Source: Berkiella sp964502705
Lineage (GTDB): Bacteria > Pseudomonadota > Gammaproteobacteria > Berkiellales > Berkiellaceae
Assembly: GCA_964502705.1 (NCBI GenBank)
Contig: CAZCXZ010000019.1
Location: forward strand, 1 to 37,781
Direction of reading: 5' to 3'
Length of the DNA: 37,781 nucleotides
A program made the translations under genes and the position numbers. The notes below the pieces were generated by a model. It had not been told where the DNA came from, ran no database searches, and worked only from the letters and a program-made list of their open reading frames with translations. Below, piece by piece: positions 15,757 through 24,693 of this stretch. How positions within the stretch are numbered: the first letter of the stretch is position 1; every line of letters starts with the position of its first letter.

Positions 15757-16740
15757 TCACAACCCCCGCCTTTGTACTTCGTATTCTCCTGGCGGTACGA
15801 GGCCCTGCAAGGCCTTCCCGGACAGGAAGCGCACGGCCTCTTCGGTCGCCTCGATCTCCATGCGCGTGCGGCAGTCCACAGACATTGAACCCATATGCGA
15901 GGTGAGCAGGCAACGCTCAACCTGCCCAAGAGGGCCTGCGTAAGGTTCCTGCTCGAAAACATCGATGGCTGCGCCACTCAGATGGCCGGAGCCAAGCACC
16001 TCTGCCAAATCATGCTCGTTGACGATACCGCCGCGTGAAGTGTTAATGATCATCGCATCCGGTTTCATCTGCAGGAGATGCTCTCGCCGGATCATGTTCT
16101 TGGTTTGACCGGTCAGCGGGAGATGCAGGCTGATCACGTCGGCGTGGCGGTAAATTTCCTCTTTATCGACCCACTCCAACTTGAGTTCGGGGGCCACTTT
16201 CTGATTGGGATGGATGTCGTTGGCCAGGATGCGCGGACTGCCAAATCCGGCAAGACGGCGTAAAACACGGCCACCGATACGCCCCGTTCCAATGATGCCA
16301 ATCGTGACTTCTGGGATGCGCCGCCCAAAATGGCGATGCCACTCACCACGGTGTATCTGGGCATTGGCGACATGCACGGACCGCAGCAAGGAGAGCATCA
16401 AGCCTATCGTCAATTCGGCCACCGCGGGTGCCGGAGCATCCGGCGTGTAGCTAACTAGGATACCGCGCCTCTCTGCGGCCAACAGATCCACGCCATCCAG
16501 GCCAATGCCAACCCGGGAAATCAGCTTCAGACGGCTAGCGCTATTCATCACCTTCTCGGTGATTAACTCCGTCCCCGCGATAAGCACATCAAAGTCAGAC
16601 ACCATTTCTGCAAGCTCATCTTCCTTGAGCTTGCGGCCCAACGGGTTGATCACATAGTCAATCCCTGCAGCTTTCAACTGCTCCAGAGGCAGCCGGTTTT
16701 TTTCACCAAAGGGAACAGTTGTTATCAACGCCTTGGGCAT
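15757..16740 (-). CDS. D-2-hydroxyacid dehydrogenase (phosphoglycerate dehydrogenase-like)
   Basis: 327 residues. NAD-binding motif IGIIGTGRIGGRVLRRLAGF (about 147-166). The catalytic triad of the family is complete: Arg in IINTSRGGIVNE, Glu in DVFEQEP and His in LTSHMGSMS. It lacks the C-terminal ACT domain of SerA, so it is a short-form enzyme (similar to PGDH or hydroxypyruvate/glyoxylate reductase). In this setting it could oxidise 3-phosphoglycerate or interconvert a 2-hydroxy and a 2-keto acid that feeds the HpcH/HpaI aldolase. That link is inference. The start at 16740 has GGAG 9-10 bases upstream, and it is the first gene after a 355-bp spacer, so a promoter may lie there. Confidence 0.9.
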   Translation of the reverse strand: MPKALITTVPFGEKNRLPLEQLKAAGIDYVINPLGRKLKEDELAEMVSDFDVLIAGTELITEKVMNSASRLKLISRVGIGLDGVDLLAAERRGILVSYTPDAPAPAVAELTIGLMLSLLRSVHVANAQIHRGEWHRHFGRRIPEVTIGIIGTGRIGGRVLRRLAGFGSPRILANDIHPNQKVAPELKLEWVDKEEIYRHADVISLHLPLTGQTKNMIRREHLLQMKPDAMIINTSRGGIVNEHDLAEVLGSGHLSGAAIDVFEQEPYAGPLGQVERCLLTSHMGSMSVDCRTRMEIEATEEAVRFLSGKALQGLVPPGEYEVQRRGL

Positions 16741-17095
16741 AAAAGCTTCTCCATTTCATTACGTCAACTACCAATCCCGGCACACTAACATCAGTATCCC
16801 TGATTCGGTTCTCATCGAGATGCGGGCGTCTTGCTAGGATTCGAGAAACATGCATCGGAACAATCCAACATTTGTAAGAACCCAGCGAATAAATGGCCTC
16901 AACTACAGGTCCTCGAGCCCTCTTTATCAATTCCAAATATCTATGCTAGCTATGAGAAAAAGCATAATGTTCCTATGCCTCGATTACCAAATTCAGCATT
17001 CAAAGCCCGCCAGTTCGCCGAGAAATTCGAGTTAAAGACCTACATTGCCAGAGCGCCAGAATAAAGTAGCGCTATGGACGTACCACAATAGAATA
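16741..17095. other. 355-bp spacer, longest in the locus, no recognised gene
   Basis: It separates the LIC12162-like gene from the dehydrogenase gene. It is AT-richer than its flanks. A plus-strand frame is open from about 16783 to 17064 (ending IARAPE then a stop) and a minus-strand frame from about 16945 into the dehydrogenase start; neither protein is familiar to me and neither has a convincing ribosome site. I found no T-tailed hairpin and no clear -35/-10 pair. It could hold a promoter for the downstream module or the worn remains of a gene. Confidence 0.5.
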
Positions 17096-18862
17096 TTATG
17101 ATTTTTTACTCCCATCCGATCGCAGATTCAGCAAATCCTGCAGCGCGTTATGCAGGCGTGTTAGGGAATCTTCGGGCAGAAATGCATAACTTCTGCAATA
17201 GCGCGCTCTCACCTCCTGAAGATCGGCGCTTTGCCACCAATCATTGATGTTCTCCCATACCCCGGCAATGTGAGCGGCCGCAGATTCAGGTGTTTCGTGA
17301 AAAATACCCACTCGCAGAAGTTCTTGAAAAAGAGGATCAGACGTATGATGCAGCCGCTCATACTTAGAATTCCAGAAAATAACGGTTGGGGCATTGGCAG
17401 CGAGCGCCTGATTATAGGTAGTACCTGCATAAGTACATACGACAATCTTCGCCTGAGCAAACAATTCATGAATATCCTTATTGCCCGCGTCAATATCCAG
17501 ACCAGAAAACCGATCACGCCATCGTTCGGAGTTGTTCCAGCAATTGTCCGCTGAAGCCAGCCGCACGGTAAAACAACTTTGGATATTCACTGGTAGCGAA
17601 GCAACGAAGCGCATCTGCTCGTCAATATATTTATTAAAGTCATCGCTTTGCGTCGTGGAAGTAATGCTGAAAGAATAGCGTGGTGTACCCAACTGCATCA
17701 GCAAGCCACCACCACCGATGTCACTGCGCCAACTTCTGGCAAACAGCTGCCCAACATCTCTTACCTTAGGATGCCAAGTATTGCCGATCCCCGGCGAGAG
17801 ATATCTGTCACAGATATCGAGTTCATGATCCGTCTGAAAATTTAGTGCGTGAAAAGGACCTCCCCCATGTTGGCCGATCACCAACAAACTGCCTCTTTCC
17901 ACATTTCTTGCAATGTAACTCTTTACGAGATCGTCATAAACATGAGCAACTGAAGTAAATATCAATTTCGGGGAGTTGGGCCAGTGTAGCGCGTTGATGC
18001 GCTCTTGCGCCCGCAGGTAGCCTTCTATATATGCTCTGGGGATTTGTTGGGGAATAATTTCGCGTATGAATGCTTCAAACTTGGAGAGGCTCACACCATC
18101 TAGGCGCCACTGGCGTCGGGACTTGTTCAAAAGCAGCGGCGGCGTGCTCTCCGATAGACTGTATTGAGGTACTTGCCCCAACCAGAGCTTAAGACTGATT
18201 TCCTTGAGCTTTGGAAGCCCTGTTGCAATGAAGAATGAATCCGTGTCAGTCGACAAGGGCATCCAGCACATGTTCCATGCGGAGCGCAGGATATTTTTTA
18301 CTGTATGCGAGATTGGGGGTTTCGCATTAACCTTTAATTCTTCATTTCCATCCGCCAGAAGGACATCATAGGAAATGCATTTTTGATATTTAATGATGCG
18401 ACTGCAAATATAGTGATTCCAGTCATCCCCCGAAAATAACCCGACGAATGACAACATGTCATTGGGCACTGCATAAAACTCTTGGTCGGTTAAAAATAAG
18501 GTGCGGTCAATGGGGAAGTCGCGTGTTGCATTTTCTATGCTAATCCAGCGCTGGAATAATATTTGAGTAAAAAACCCCAACCAAGGTCCAACCAATATTT
18601 TCCAATATTTTTCTGTATGTGACGTATCATGAACCTTATTCATTGCGTCAGAAAGATCAGGTAAAAGTCTTTCATGGAGTTGCGACAAATACGCACCATC
18701 AGCTGCGAGAAGCTTCCGGTCATCCCAGTTATACGAAAGAGTTTCGTGAGGGCGAGCTGCCCAAATATTTCGCCTGTTATAAAGCTTGCACCACTCGCCT
18801 AAAAATACAAGTGGCTCATTGGTTCCCCAAGTCTCTTCAAGCGCAGTGGTTACAAGTAGCAT
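17096..18862 (-). CDS. LIC12162-family putative surface-carbohydrate transferase
   Basis: 588 residues. It matches the pattern of the LIC12162 family (TIGR04331), a large transferase first noted in Leptospira O-antigen clusters. The signature N-terminus is LLVTTALEETWGTNEPLVFLGEWC, given here in part as VTTALEETW, EPLVFLGEWC. A GT-B-like C-terminal region has LLVIGQHGGGPFHALN (about 330) and AKIVVCTYAGTTYNQALAAN followed by PTVIFWN (about 500). The frame is open 24 codons upstream of the ATG without another standard start, and no strong ribosome site is visible. The role is probably sugar transfer to the growing glycan; donor and acceptor are unknown. The gene stands between the acyl module and the ulosonic-acid-like module. 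Confidence 0.85.
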   Translation of the reverse strand: MLLVTTALEETWGTNEPLVFLGEWCKLYNRRNIWAARPHETLSYNWDDRKLLAADGAYLSQLHERLLPDLSDAMNKVHDTSHTEKYWKILVGPWLGFFTQILFQRWISIENATRDFPIDRTLFLTDQEFYAVPNDMLSFVGLFSGDDWNHYICSRIIKYQKCISYDVLLADGNEELKVNAKPPISHTVKNILRSAWNMCWMPLSTDTDSFFIATGLPKLKEISLKLWLGQVPQYSLSESTPPLLLNKSRRQWRLDGVSLSKFEAFIREIIPQQIPRAYIEGYLRAQERINALHWPNSPKLIFTSVAHVYDDLVKSYIARNVERGSLLVIGQHGGGPFHALNFQTDHELDICDRYLSPGIGNTWHPKVRDVGQLFARSWRSDIGGGGLLMQLGTPRYSFSITSTTQSDDFNKYIDEQMRFVASLPVNIQSCFTVRLASADNCWNNSERWRDRFSGLDIDAGNKDIHELFAQAKIVVCTYAGTTYNQALAANAPTVIFWNSKYERLHHTSDPLFQELLRVGIFHETPESAAAHIAGVWENINDWWQSADLQEVRARYCRSYAFLPEDSLTRLHNALQDLLNLRSDGSKKS

Positions 18863-18993
18863 TATTAATGGAGATCTGGAGAAATTTTCATCAAGCTCGC
18901 CATACGCTGGCAGCGGTTGACATTGACTTTGTCAATCCTTGAAAGAACTAGCAGGCGCTAGATTGCGCGAACGCTAATACAACATGTTATGCA

Positions 18994-20874
18994 TTAGTCT
19001 GTCGTCAGTTTCTGGGATATAAATGTTTTTGCCAGCCCCACGGAAGGCAAGTCAAGTCGGAATGTCCCATGGCGATCAGTGATCGCGAATCCTATTCTTT
19101 TAAATAGATCGGCAACAACTGCATTTTTTTCGGTTGCACTGTATTCACCAATAATCCTTGAGATACCGCGCTCTTGGGCGCGCTTTACAAGCTCATCCCT
19201 CATGAACTCCTCGCAAGTGCGGGAAAAAACGCGGCAGCTGAGCAGCCAGCTCAAAACTCTCGCTTCATCAGCGTGATACGAAACAACTAGGGAGCCGACA
19301 AGGCCGTGGTCGGCGAAACGGTCGACCAAGTTGAAACAGAGTACATCGTGATCAGAACCGGTCATGAAGCTGGCAAGCTGCTCAGCTGTCCATCGGCGGG
19401 TCGTCAAGTTGAATTGATTTGTCTTGATCTCCATTTGCGCAAGGCGCGGGAGATCTTCTTGGCGTGCCGGCCAAACGGCTCCATGCATTTCCAAAGAAGC
19501 AAGATAGCTATCAAAATCCGGTGTGGCTACCTTTAAACGCGCCGATATTGCCCTGGCTTGATAAGAGGCAGTACGCTTCATGTCTACATCTGAGAACTCC
19601 TGCAGATCGAAGAGGTGGAGTTGATCCAGCTTCCTGGCGAAGACTGCAGGGTCTCCATCCATCCGCACGGTAAAAACTTCAGGCAAAGCTTGACGGACCA
19701 ACTCACATTCGGCGGGATTGTCATCCACAAACACAATGGACGAAATGTCGATATTCAGCTCGTTGGCAATTTTCTGAAGGTTTGACGCTTTATCATCCCA
19801 GTTGCACGATACGACAGCAAAATCTTCAATTCGAAGCGGCATGTGAGGATGTTTTCCAAAAACCTCGGTCGCTGTCGCCATCTCATTTTTGCTGCATATG
19901 CCTAAAATAACACCGCGCCGTCCAAGTTGTTTGACGTAACGGCAAAACGCCAGATACGCTTCGCCGTCTGGTGTGTCCACGCCGAGGCTGATTCCTTCCA
20001 AGCCATCGTCGCCAATAACTCCTCCCCACAGAGTATTGTCCAAGTCAAGTATCAAAGCCTTGTGGGTTTTACCAAGAGCGCTACGAACTGAACCAGAAAG
20101 CAAAACGATATAGTCGTGCAGGAAGCGTGGCGAAAATCCATATTTTCCGTGGTGCCAAAGCCGCATATCGTGCCAGTTTTGCCTTCCGACGCGAGCAGCC
20201 AGTCGATCAACATCCACCCACCGAACAAACCCAGGAGAAGCCACAAGAAGTCTCCTATTCGCTTCCTCAATCATCTGAGACGGCGACCATTTTGTACGAC
20301 GGTCGGCAATGCCCAAAAAATCATTCTCCGGGACTTCGCAAACATGCTGAAGTACAGGTTTCCCCAAATGCTGATCCAGAACTGCCCATAGTTCTTGCCA
20401 GTGCTGGAGCTGCAGTTGGAGAATATCTTCTACACTTTCGTTGTTGAACGCGTCGCCAAGCCGTGCCCGCGCTTCTGCAGCGTCCGTGGCAACTACAACC
20501 ATGTCCGGACGGAATGCATAAAGACCACTGGCGGGCGAAAGGATTTCTTGAATATAGGCGGCGAATGGCGCCTCATATACTTTCGCGAGCATTCCCTCTG
20601 CAAGCAGCGTGCAACGTACGGCCGTAGCAACAGGCTGCGTAGTGCTGCTCCCCAAAACAGCGACACGGATAATGCTCGCCGGATTAGACTTCTCAATTAT
20701 TTCTTCGACAAAGTTACTGACTACCCCGTATTGCGAGGGACTCAGCAATTCCGTCCGCAGAATAAGGCGTAGTGTCTGCCTGGCTGCTGAAAAATCCTCA
20801 GTAGCCAGGAGTTTCTTGACATCGACTAGCCGTTTAGCAATGCCCTGACCGAATGTATTTATATCCGTGTTCAT
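18994..20874 (-). CDS. FkbH-like HAD-IIIC protein (glyceryl-ACP synthase type)
   Basis: 626 residues in three parts: an N-terminal SGNH-like domain (about 60-260, RVAVLGSSTTQPVA), a HAD-IIIC domain starting near residue 275 with LILDLDNTLWGGVIGDDG and later IVFVDDNPAECELV, and a C-terminal GNAT-like domain (about 460-610, SCRVFSRTCEEFM). FkbH relatives take 1,3-bisphosphoglycerate, remove phosphate and load a glyceryl group onto the phosphopantetheine of an acyl carrier protein. An ACP gene lies three genes upstream, which supports that role. The start overlaps the methyltransferase stop as ATGA. Whether the loaded group is glyceryl or another acid is inference. Length and domain order are normal for the long FkbH form. 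Confidence 0.92.
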   Translation of the reverse strand: MNTDINTFGQGIAKRLVDVKKLLATEDFSAARQTLRLILRTELLSPSQYGVVSNFVEEIIEKSNPASIIRVAVLGSSTTQPVATAVRCTLLAEGMLAKVYEAPFAAYIQEILSPASGLYAFRPDMVVVATDAAEARARLGDAFNNESVEDILQLQLQHWQELWAVLDQHLGKPVLQHVCEVPENDFLGIADRRTKWSPSQMIEEANRRLLVASPGFVRWVDVDRLAARVGRQNWHDMRLWHHGKYGFSPRFLHDYIVLLSGSVRSALGKTHKALILDLDNTLWGGVIGDDGLEGISLGVDTPDGEAYLAFCRYVKQLGRRGVILGICSKNEMATATEVFGKHPHMPLRIEDFAVVSCNWDDKASNLQKIANELNIDISSIVFVDDNPAECELVRQALPEVFTVRMDGDPAVFARKLDQLHLFDLQEFSDVDMKRTASYQARAISARLKVATPDFDSYLASLEMHGAVWPARQEDLPRLAQMEIKTNQFNLTTRRWTAEQLASFMTGSDHDVLCFNLVDRFADHGLVGSLVVSYHADEARVLSWLLSCRVFSRTCEEFMRDELVKRAQERGISRIIGEYSATEKNAVVADLFKRIGFAITDRHGTFRLDLPSVGLAKTFISQKLTTD

Positions 20875-21761
20875 TCAGGGCGCATGCACAAAAATGCCCC
20901 ATGGCATGGGGTGATTTCCACAGGTTTTCCACTATAGGCATATTCTGCGCGGGAGTCGACTATCCGAAAGCCTGCATCGGTAAGTTGATCCAATACTTCT
21001 TCCGGGCTCCGATAGAGGTAAATGTGATCGACATGACTAGCGTTTATGGCGGCCGAAATATATGCCAGCCCACCCGGCTTGGTCATGGCGAACAGGCTGC
21101 CAATAAACTCAGGGGGATTCTCAAGATGCTCCAGCACTTCTTGGCAAATGACGAGATCAGCAGGTGGGGGGGTATTGGCCACAATGTCGCGCACCTCTGT
21201 CCGATACCGATCTCCCAAGCCAAAAGCTTTTACCACCCGCTCAGTGAAGGAAAGGGAATGACTGCTGATGTCGTAGCCAACACCCTCAACACCTGGCAAT
21301 AAGGCCAACGGCTCCTTGGAGTACATACCGCAGCCGGTCCCCACCTCAGAAAATGTTTTCACCGAAGTCAGGCGAGGGGCAAGCGTACGGAAATACTGCA
21401 ACATGCGATGATGGTGCGGCCAGATCAAATGCGACAGAAACATTCCGGGGAGGTAGCACCTGAGCATGAAGTTAGAATTATGGTAATACGCTTCCGCGAC
21501 CTCTGAATAGGAAGAAGCTTTATATTTTCCTTTTTTTTCAAAATATATCTGGGAGCGAAGTGCATCAGTACAGAACTCCGCATAACCATCAATTGCTTCA
21601 CTCCATGCTTCCGGATTCAGCCCGAATAACGCTGCAACGGAATCGTTGAATTCCTTCTCCCAACTCTTTCCGAACTCTTCTCGCGAACTTTCCCAAATAG
21701 TGGCATAACTAGGATAGCGATCTCGCATCGTAATCAGCATTTTTTCGTACGTCGTTGGCAT
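20871..21761 (-). CDS. Class I SAM-dependent methyltransferase
   Basis: 296 residues. The N-terminal 90 are helical and unfamiliar; then KTFSEVGTGCGMYSKEPLAL (SAM motif I, near 137), VGYDISSHSL, DLVICQEVLEHLENPPEF and AMTKPGGLAYISAAINA. The pattern is that of O-methyltransferases acting on small acids or sugars. It lies between the MaoC-like gene and the FkbH gene, with a 20-bp gap and an ATGA overlap, so its target may be the ACP-bound acyl group (for example O-methylation of a glyceryl unit) or the acylated sugar. Both are inferences from position. AGAGA stands about 8 bases before the ATG. Confidence 0.87.
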   Translation of the reverse strand: MPTTYEKMLITMRDRYPSYATIWESSREEFGKSWEKEFNDSVAALFGLNPEAWSEAIDGYAEFCTDALRSQIYFEKKGKYKASSYSEVAEAYYHNSNFMLRCYLPGMFLSHLIWPHHHRMLQYFRTLAPRLTSVKTFSEVGTGCGMYSKEPLALLPGVEGVGYDISSHSLSFTERVVKAFGLGDRYRTEVRDIVANTPPPADLVICQEVLEHLENPPEFIGSLFAMTKPGGLAYISAAINASHVDHIYLYRSPEEVLDQLTDAGFRIVDSRAEYAYSGKPVEITPCHGAFLCMRPE

Positions 21762-21781
21762 ATTATCTCTTAAGGTTTAAT

Positions 21782-22198
21782 TCAAAATTTCAAAACCGAA
21801 TTCGCATCAGCACGCAAAATTTCTGCCCCATTTTTATCAGTCACGGCAATTCGGATTCCAACCACCCTGATGGCCTCAGAACGCCTGGCTATAGTTCCGA
21901 CCAGAGTCAACACATTAGGAGCATAGCAAGGTGCTCTAAACTGGCAGTTAATACTTTGCAGCAATCCATGCTTCCCAGGCAATTTCATACCAATCAGGGA
22001 TGAAACGTAGGAGGCCACAAGCAGGCCATGGGAGATTCGCGTTTTAAATCCGCGGCTGATTGCATAGTCATCGTCCATATGAATGGTCGCCGAATCCCCT
22101 GAAAACAGCGCGAAAGCATCGATTTCTTTGTGCGCAATATTCACGGTCAGGATCTCCTGCTTGCCAATCGGCAGTTCAGCAAATGAATATTCGTTCAT
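21782..22198 (-). CDS. MaoC-like (R)-specific hydratase, hotdog fold
   Basis: About 138 residues from the ATG at 22198; a TTG two codons earlier is also possible. MaoC/PhaJ-type hotdog domain with the active-site segment FALFSGDSATIHMDDDYA (the GDxxxxH Asp and His) and GFKTRISHGLLVASY (the conserved HG turn). In PhaJ and related enzymes these residues hydrate trans-2-enoyl thioesters to (R)-3-hydroxyacyl thioesters. Next to an ACP and an acyltransferase it would shape an ACP- or CoA-bound acyl chain, giving for instance a 3-hydroxyacyl group. Some MaoC proteins in sugar loci may have other roles, so the reaction is tentative. Confidence 0.86.
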   Translation of the reverse strand: MNEYSFAELPIGKQEILTVNIAHKEIDAFALFSGDSATIHMDDDYAISRGFKTRISHGLLVASYVSSLIGMKLPGKHGLLQSINCQFRAPCYAPNVLTLVGTIARRSEAIRVVGIRIAVTDKNGAEILRADANSVLKF

Positions 22199-22200
22199 CT

Positions 22201-23088
22201 TCAAAGTAGCAGGGAACCGGCCAAGTTTTTGATACTGGACGCATTTTTTTGGTCGGGAGGACCATCCATAGGAATGCGCCCTTCTTTAAATTCTGGCGGC
22301 TTGGACAGAAAGGCATAAATATTACCCTTCAAAAGCTTGACTCCGGTATCAAACATTACCCTGCAGTCAACTGAATAAATCATACCGCGACCTATTTTTT
22401 GCCTTCCGATCGCCTTACTCTTTTCCAGAGCATCGATATAAGTTCTGTAATCGAAATTGCAGTCAGCATCCAGGTACTTGACATTAATCACATATGGCTT
22501 GTTGACTTGCAATCCACGAACAATAACAGGCGAATATATCAGCTTATTATAATAATACGGAACTGCAAATGCAGTTTCAACCAGATGCATCAGGGAAGTA
22601 ATATGCCCGGAATAGTAGTCAAAGCCCATACACACGGCCTTGGCCCCCATACTCACCATTCGATCAAACGCCGAGTCGACGCCGAAAGCCACAGGGGACA
22701 CGTCGTTGCATATTTCTCCAGCACAGCGACCTATAGAGGATACAGAAAATACGGGATGCAGACTGCGTATACTATCGCTACGCATTCTTATATACTCACC
22801 AAATATTCCGGTTAAGCTTTCCGTTTCTTCAAGAATGAAAGGCACACCAAAGCGGCCGACTTGTTGAGTAAAGGTCGGAACCACCAATGTTCCGCGGGGG
22901 CCAATGACGGAAAGGATAGCGCTATATACCGCCTCGACATATTGACCTCTCGTAGAAACATCCCTCAACAGACCAATCCCATATAACTGAGTGGACAAAT
23001 AAACAATGTCACCATCACTCAACCCAGCAGCTCTGAGCGCCGTGGCCAGGTCCTCGCTGCTCGGGAGGTTAATGGTTGGCGATATCAT
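22201..23088 (-). CDS. AAC(3)-family N-acyltransferase, probably acting on an amino sugar
   Basis: 295 residues of the aminoglycoside 3-N-acetyltransferase/YokD fold. Family features: an N-terminal segment GDIVYLSTQLYGIGLL where AAC(3) has a 'hSSLxxhG' pattern, GPRGTLVVPTFTQQ (about 90), and SIRSLHPVFSVSSIGRCA (about 134-151) with the conserved HPxxSV acetyl-CoA-binding motif. In polysaccharide loci these proteins acylate amino sugars rather than drugs. The ACP gene overlaps its start by 4 bp (ATGA), so an acyl-ACP donor is likely. The acceptor may be the amino sugar made by the DegT/Gfo-Idh pair or a pseudaminic acid intermediate. An antibiotic resistance role is improbable in this context. 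Confidence 0.86.
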   Translation of the reverse strand: MISPTINLPSSEDLATALRAAGLSDGDIVYLSTQLYGIGLLRDVSTRGQYVEAVYSAILSVIGPRGTLVVPTFTQQVGRFGVPFILEETESLTGIFGEYIRMRSDSIRSLHPVFSVSSIGRCAGEICNDVSPVAFGVDSAFDRMVSMGAKAVCMGFDYYSGHITSLMHLVETAFAVPYYYNKLIYSPVIVRGLQVNKPYVINVKYLDADCNFDYRTYIDALEKSKAIGRQKIGRGMIYSVDCRVMFDTGVKLLKGNIYAFLSKPPEFKEGRIPMDGPPDQKNASSIKNLAGSLLL

Positions 23089-23318
23089 GAGCCTGAAGTT
23101 TTCCTCTCCACCAGTTGAAGCAGGTTTCCCACCTGTGCCATTTTTCCTATTTCAGCTGTAGAAAAGGATATTGAAAACTCCTCCTCTATAGCCATAATCA
23201 AATTCAAATGGTTAAAGGAATCCCACCCTTCGACATCAGCAGCCGTAGTTTCGCTGGTGACTTGCAACTCCGGGTTATTAAAGACTTCCCGGAATATTCT
23301 TAATATTTTTTGATCCAT
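23085..23318 (-). CDS. Acyl carrier protein
   Basis: 77 residues, all-helical and acidic. The phosphopantetheine attachment Ser is in EGWDSFNHLNLIMAIEEEF (Ser about 34), a variant of the usual DSLxxxE/L motif with the following FSISFSTAEI loop typical of ACPs. It is a dedicated carrier rather than the fatty-acid AcpP. It is followed with an ATGA overlap by the AAC(3)-like acyltransferase and then by MaoC, a methyltransferase and FkbH, which together define an acyl-building module. The 91-bp AT-rich gap upstream carries no strong Shine-Dalgarno sequence. Confidence 0.94.
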   Translation of the reverse strand: MDQKILRIFREVFNNPELQVTSETTAADVEGWDSFNHLNLIMAIEEEFSISFSTAEIGKMAQVGNLLQLVERKTSGS

Positions 23319-23409
23319 AATAAATTTATGCGAATGAGCAGTTGGTCAATTACTCTTTAAAGGGTGATGAAATTATTAATGATGTCACAACTTAGCATAA
23401 TCAGGCGCC

Positions 23410-24693
23410 CTAATTCTTAAGGGCAGCAAGATTACGCCAAACTTTCTGAAATGCCACCACTATTAAGTCGACATCCTGATCAGTCAACTCATGCAGACAC
23501 ATTTCAAAACCGAGAAAAGTTTTGTCGTGAAGTTCCTCAGCAACAGGGCAAATTCCCTTTTTGTAACTGACATCGCGCTTGCAGATATCCGAACTCCAGG
23601 GGAAACCGTGAGATCCATAAGCAATTTTATTCTGATACATCGGCAGCAAGTGCACATTAACGAAGCCTGAAGCCAGACCGACAATCCCCTCCGCCGTCAA
23701 CGCCGCGTGAATTTTCTCGCGCGAGATGCCGAGTACGTCTACATCCAACACCAATGGGTAAACGTAATAGGCGTGTGTGCAATCATCCTTGACGACTGGT
23801 GTACGCAAGCCATGCAAGTGTTTCAAGCCATCGGTAAGACGCTGGGCGGCAATCTGGCGACCTTCAACAAATCGATCAAGTTTCTTCAGTTGTGCAATGC
23901 CAATTGCTGACTCGATTTCGCCCAACCGGAAATTGTGGCCTATCATATTTGCCAAATTACTGACACCTTTATCTGCAACAACAGCTTCAGCGTGATTGCG
24001 AATAAGTTGCAGGCGCTCACAGATATCGCTATCGTTGGTAACGAGAATGCCACCTTCTCCCGTGTGAATGTGCTTGTGATAATTGAGGCTGTATCCCCCC
24101 ACGTGGGCAAGAGTTCCTGTTATTCGGCCGTTATTAAAAACACCTGGGGCTTGGGCTGAGTCGGTAATAACTTTCAAATTATGCCGCTGGGCAATATCCA
24201 TCAACGCATCAATATCACATGATTGACCGAAGATATCTACAGCCATGATGGCTTTGGTGTAGGGCGTGATATTAGCTTCAACCGATTTTGGGTCAAGGTT
24301 AAAGGTCTCTGATTCAATATCTGCAAAAACAGGAATTGCATTCCAGTGAAGAATTGCCGTGGCGCTCGCACACATGGTCCATGGCGTAACAATGACTTCG
24401 TCGCCAGGCTCTATTCCAATTGCCCCGACCGCAGCCACGAGCCCGGATGTCCAAGAATTCACAGTGACTGCGTGCTTTACGCCGAAGTACTTCTCACATG
24501 CGCGTTCAAACTCTTGAACCTTGGGACCGCCGTAAAAATCAGGCTCCCAGCATCCAATGAACTGAGACAGCACGCCGGATTCCACCACTGCCTTAGCTGC
24601 ATCTACTTCTTCTTGCCCAATGGAGTTGTAGCGCTTGAAGGTTTGGGTAATAGTTTTCTCTCCGCCAAATAGCGCGAGTTTTTCTGTTGTCAT
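23410..24693 (-). CDS. DegT/DnrJ/EryC1 sugar aminotransferase
   Basis: 427 residues, PLP-dependent. WTSGLVAAVGAIGIEPGDEV (about 80-100) binds PLP phosphate, VITDSAQAPG holds the Asp that contacts the PLP ring, and GGYSLNYHKHIHTGEGG carries the Schiff-base Lys (HKHIHTGEGG). The family converts a keto sugar to an amino sugar with glutamate or glutamine as donor. It overlaps the Gfo/Idh/MocA gene by 4 bp; such pairs (WbpB/WbpE, WlbA/WlbC, NtdC/NtdA) oxidise then aminate a sugar, commonly at C3. It is longer than PseC (about 390) and is the second of three DegT-type proteins in the locus. Confidence 0.93.
   Translation of the reverse strand: MTTEKLALFGGEKTITQTFKRYNSIGQEEVDAAKAVVESGVLSQFIGCWEPDFYGGPKVQEFERACEKYFGVKHAVTVNSWTSGLVAAVGAIGIEPGDEVIVTPWTMCASATAILHWNAIPVFADIESETFNLDPKSVEANITPYTKAIMAVDIFGQSCDIDALMDIAQRHNLKVITDSAQAPGVFNNGRITGTLAHVGGYSLNYHKHIHTGEGGILVTNDSDICERLQLIRNHAEAVVADKGVSNLANMIGHNFRLGEIESAIGIAQLKKLDRFVEGRQIAAQRLTDGLKHLHGLRTPVVKDDCTHAYYVYPLVLDVDVLGISREKIHAALTAEGIVGLASGFVNVHLLPMYQNKIAYGSHGFPWSSDICKRDVSYKKGICPVAEELHDKTFLGFEMCLHELTDQDVDLIVVAFQKVWRNLAALKN

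Noticed and set aside
15756..15977. 74-codon N-terminal extension of the SDR at 14856-15755.
   Set aside because: It lies within the dehydrogenase gene and precedes the canonical SDR N-terminus starting MTKVCVIGG.
18863..18993. Short inverted repeats (ATTGAC/GTCAAT and CTAGC/GCTAG) in the gap before the LIC12162-like gene.
   Set aside because: Stems of 5-6 bp with no T-run are common by chance; no terminator or operator claim can be supported.
22201..23088. AAC(3) gene as an antibiotic resistance determinant.
   Set aside because: It overlaps an ACP gene within a sugar locus with no mobile element nearby, so a sugar acylation role is far more likely.
23319..23409. Possible TTGACC/TAAATT promoter in the AT-rich gap before the ACP gene.
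   Set aside because: The spacing is poor and the -10 would almost touch the start codon; the signal is no better than expected from AT-rich sequence.
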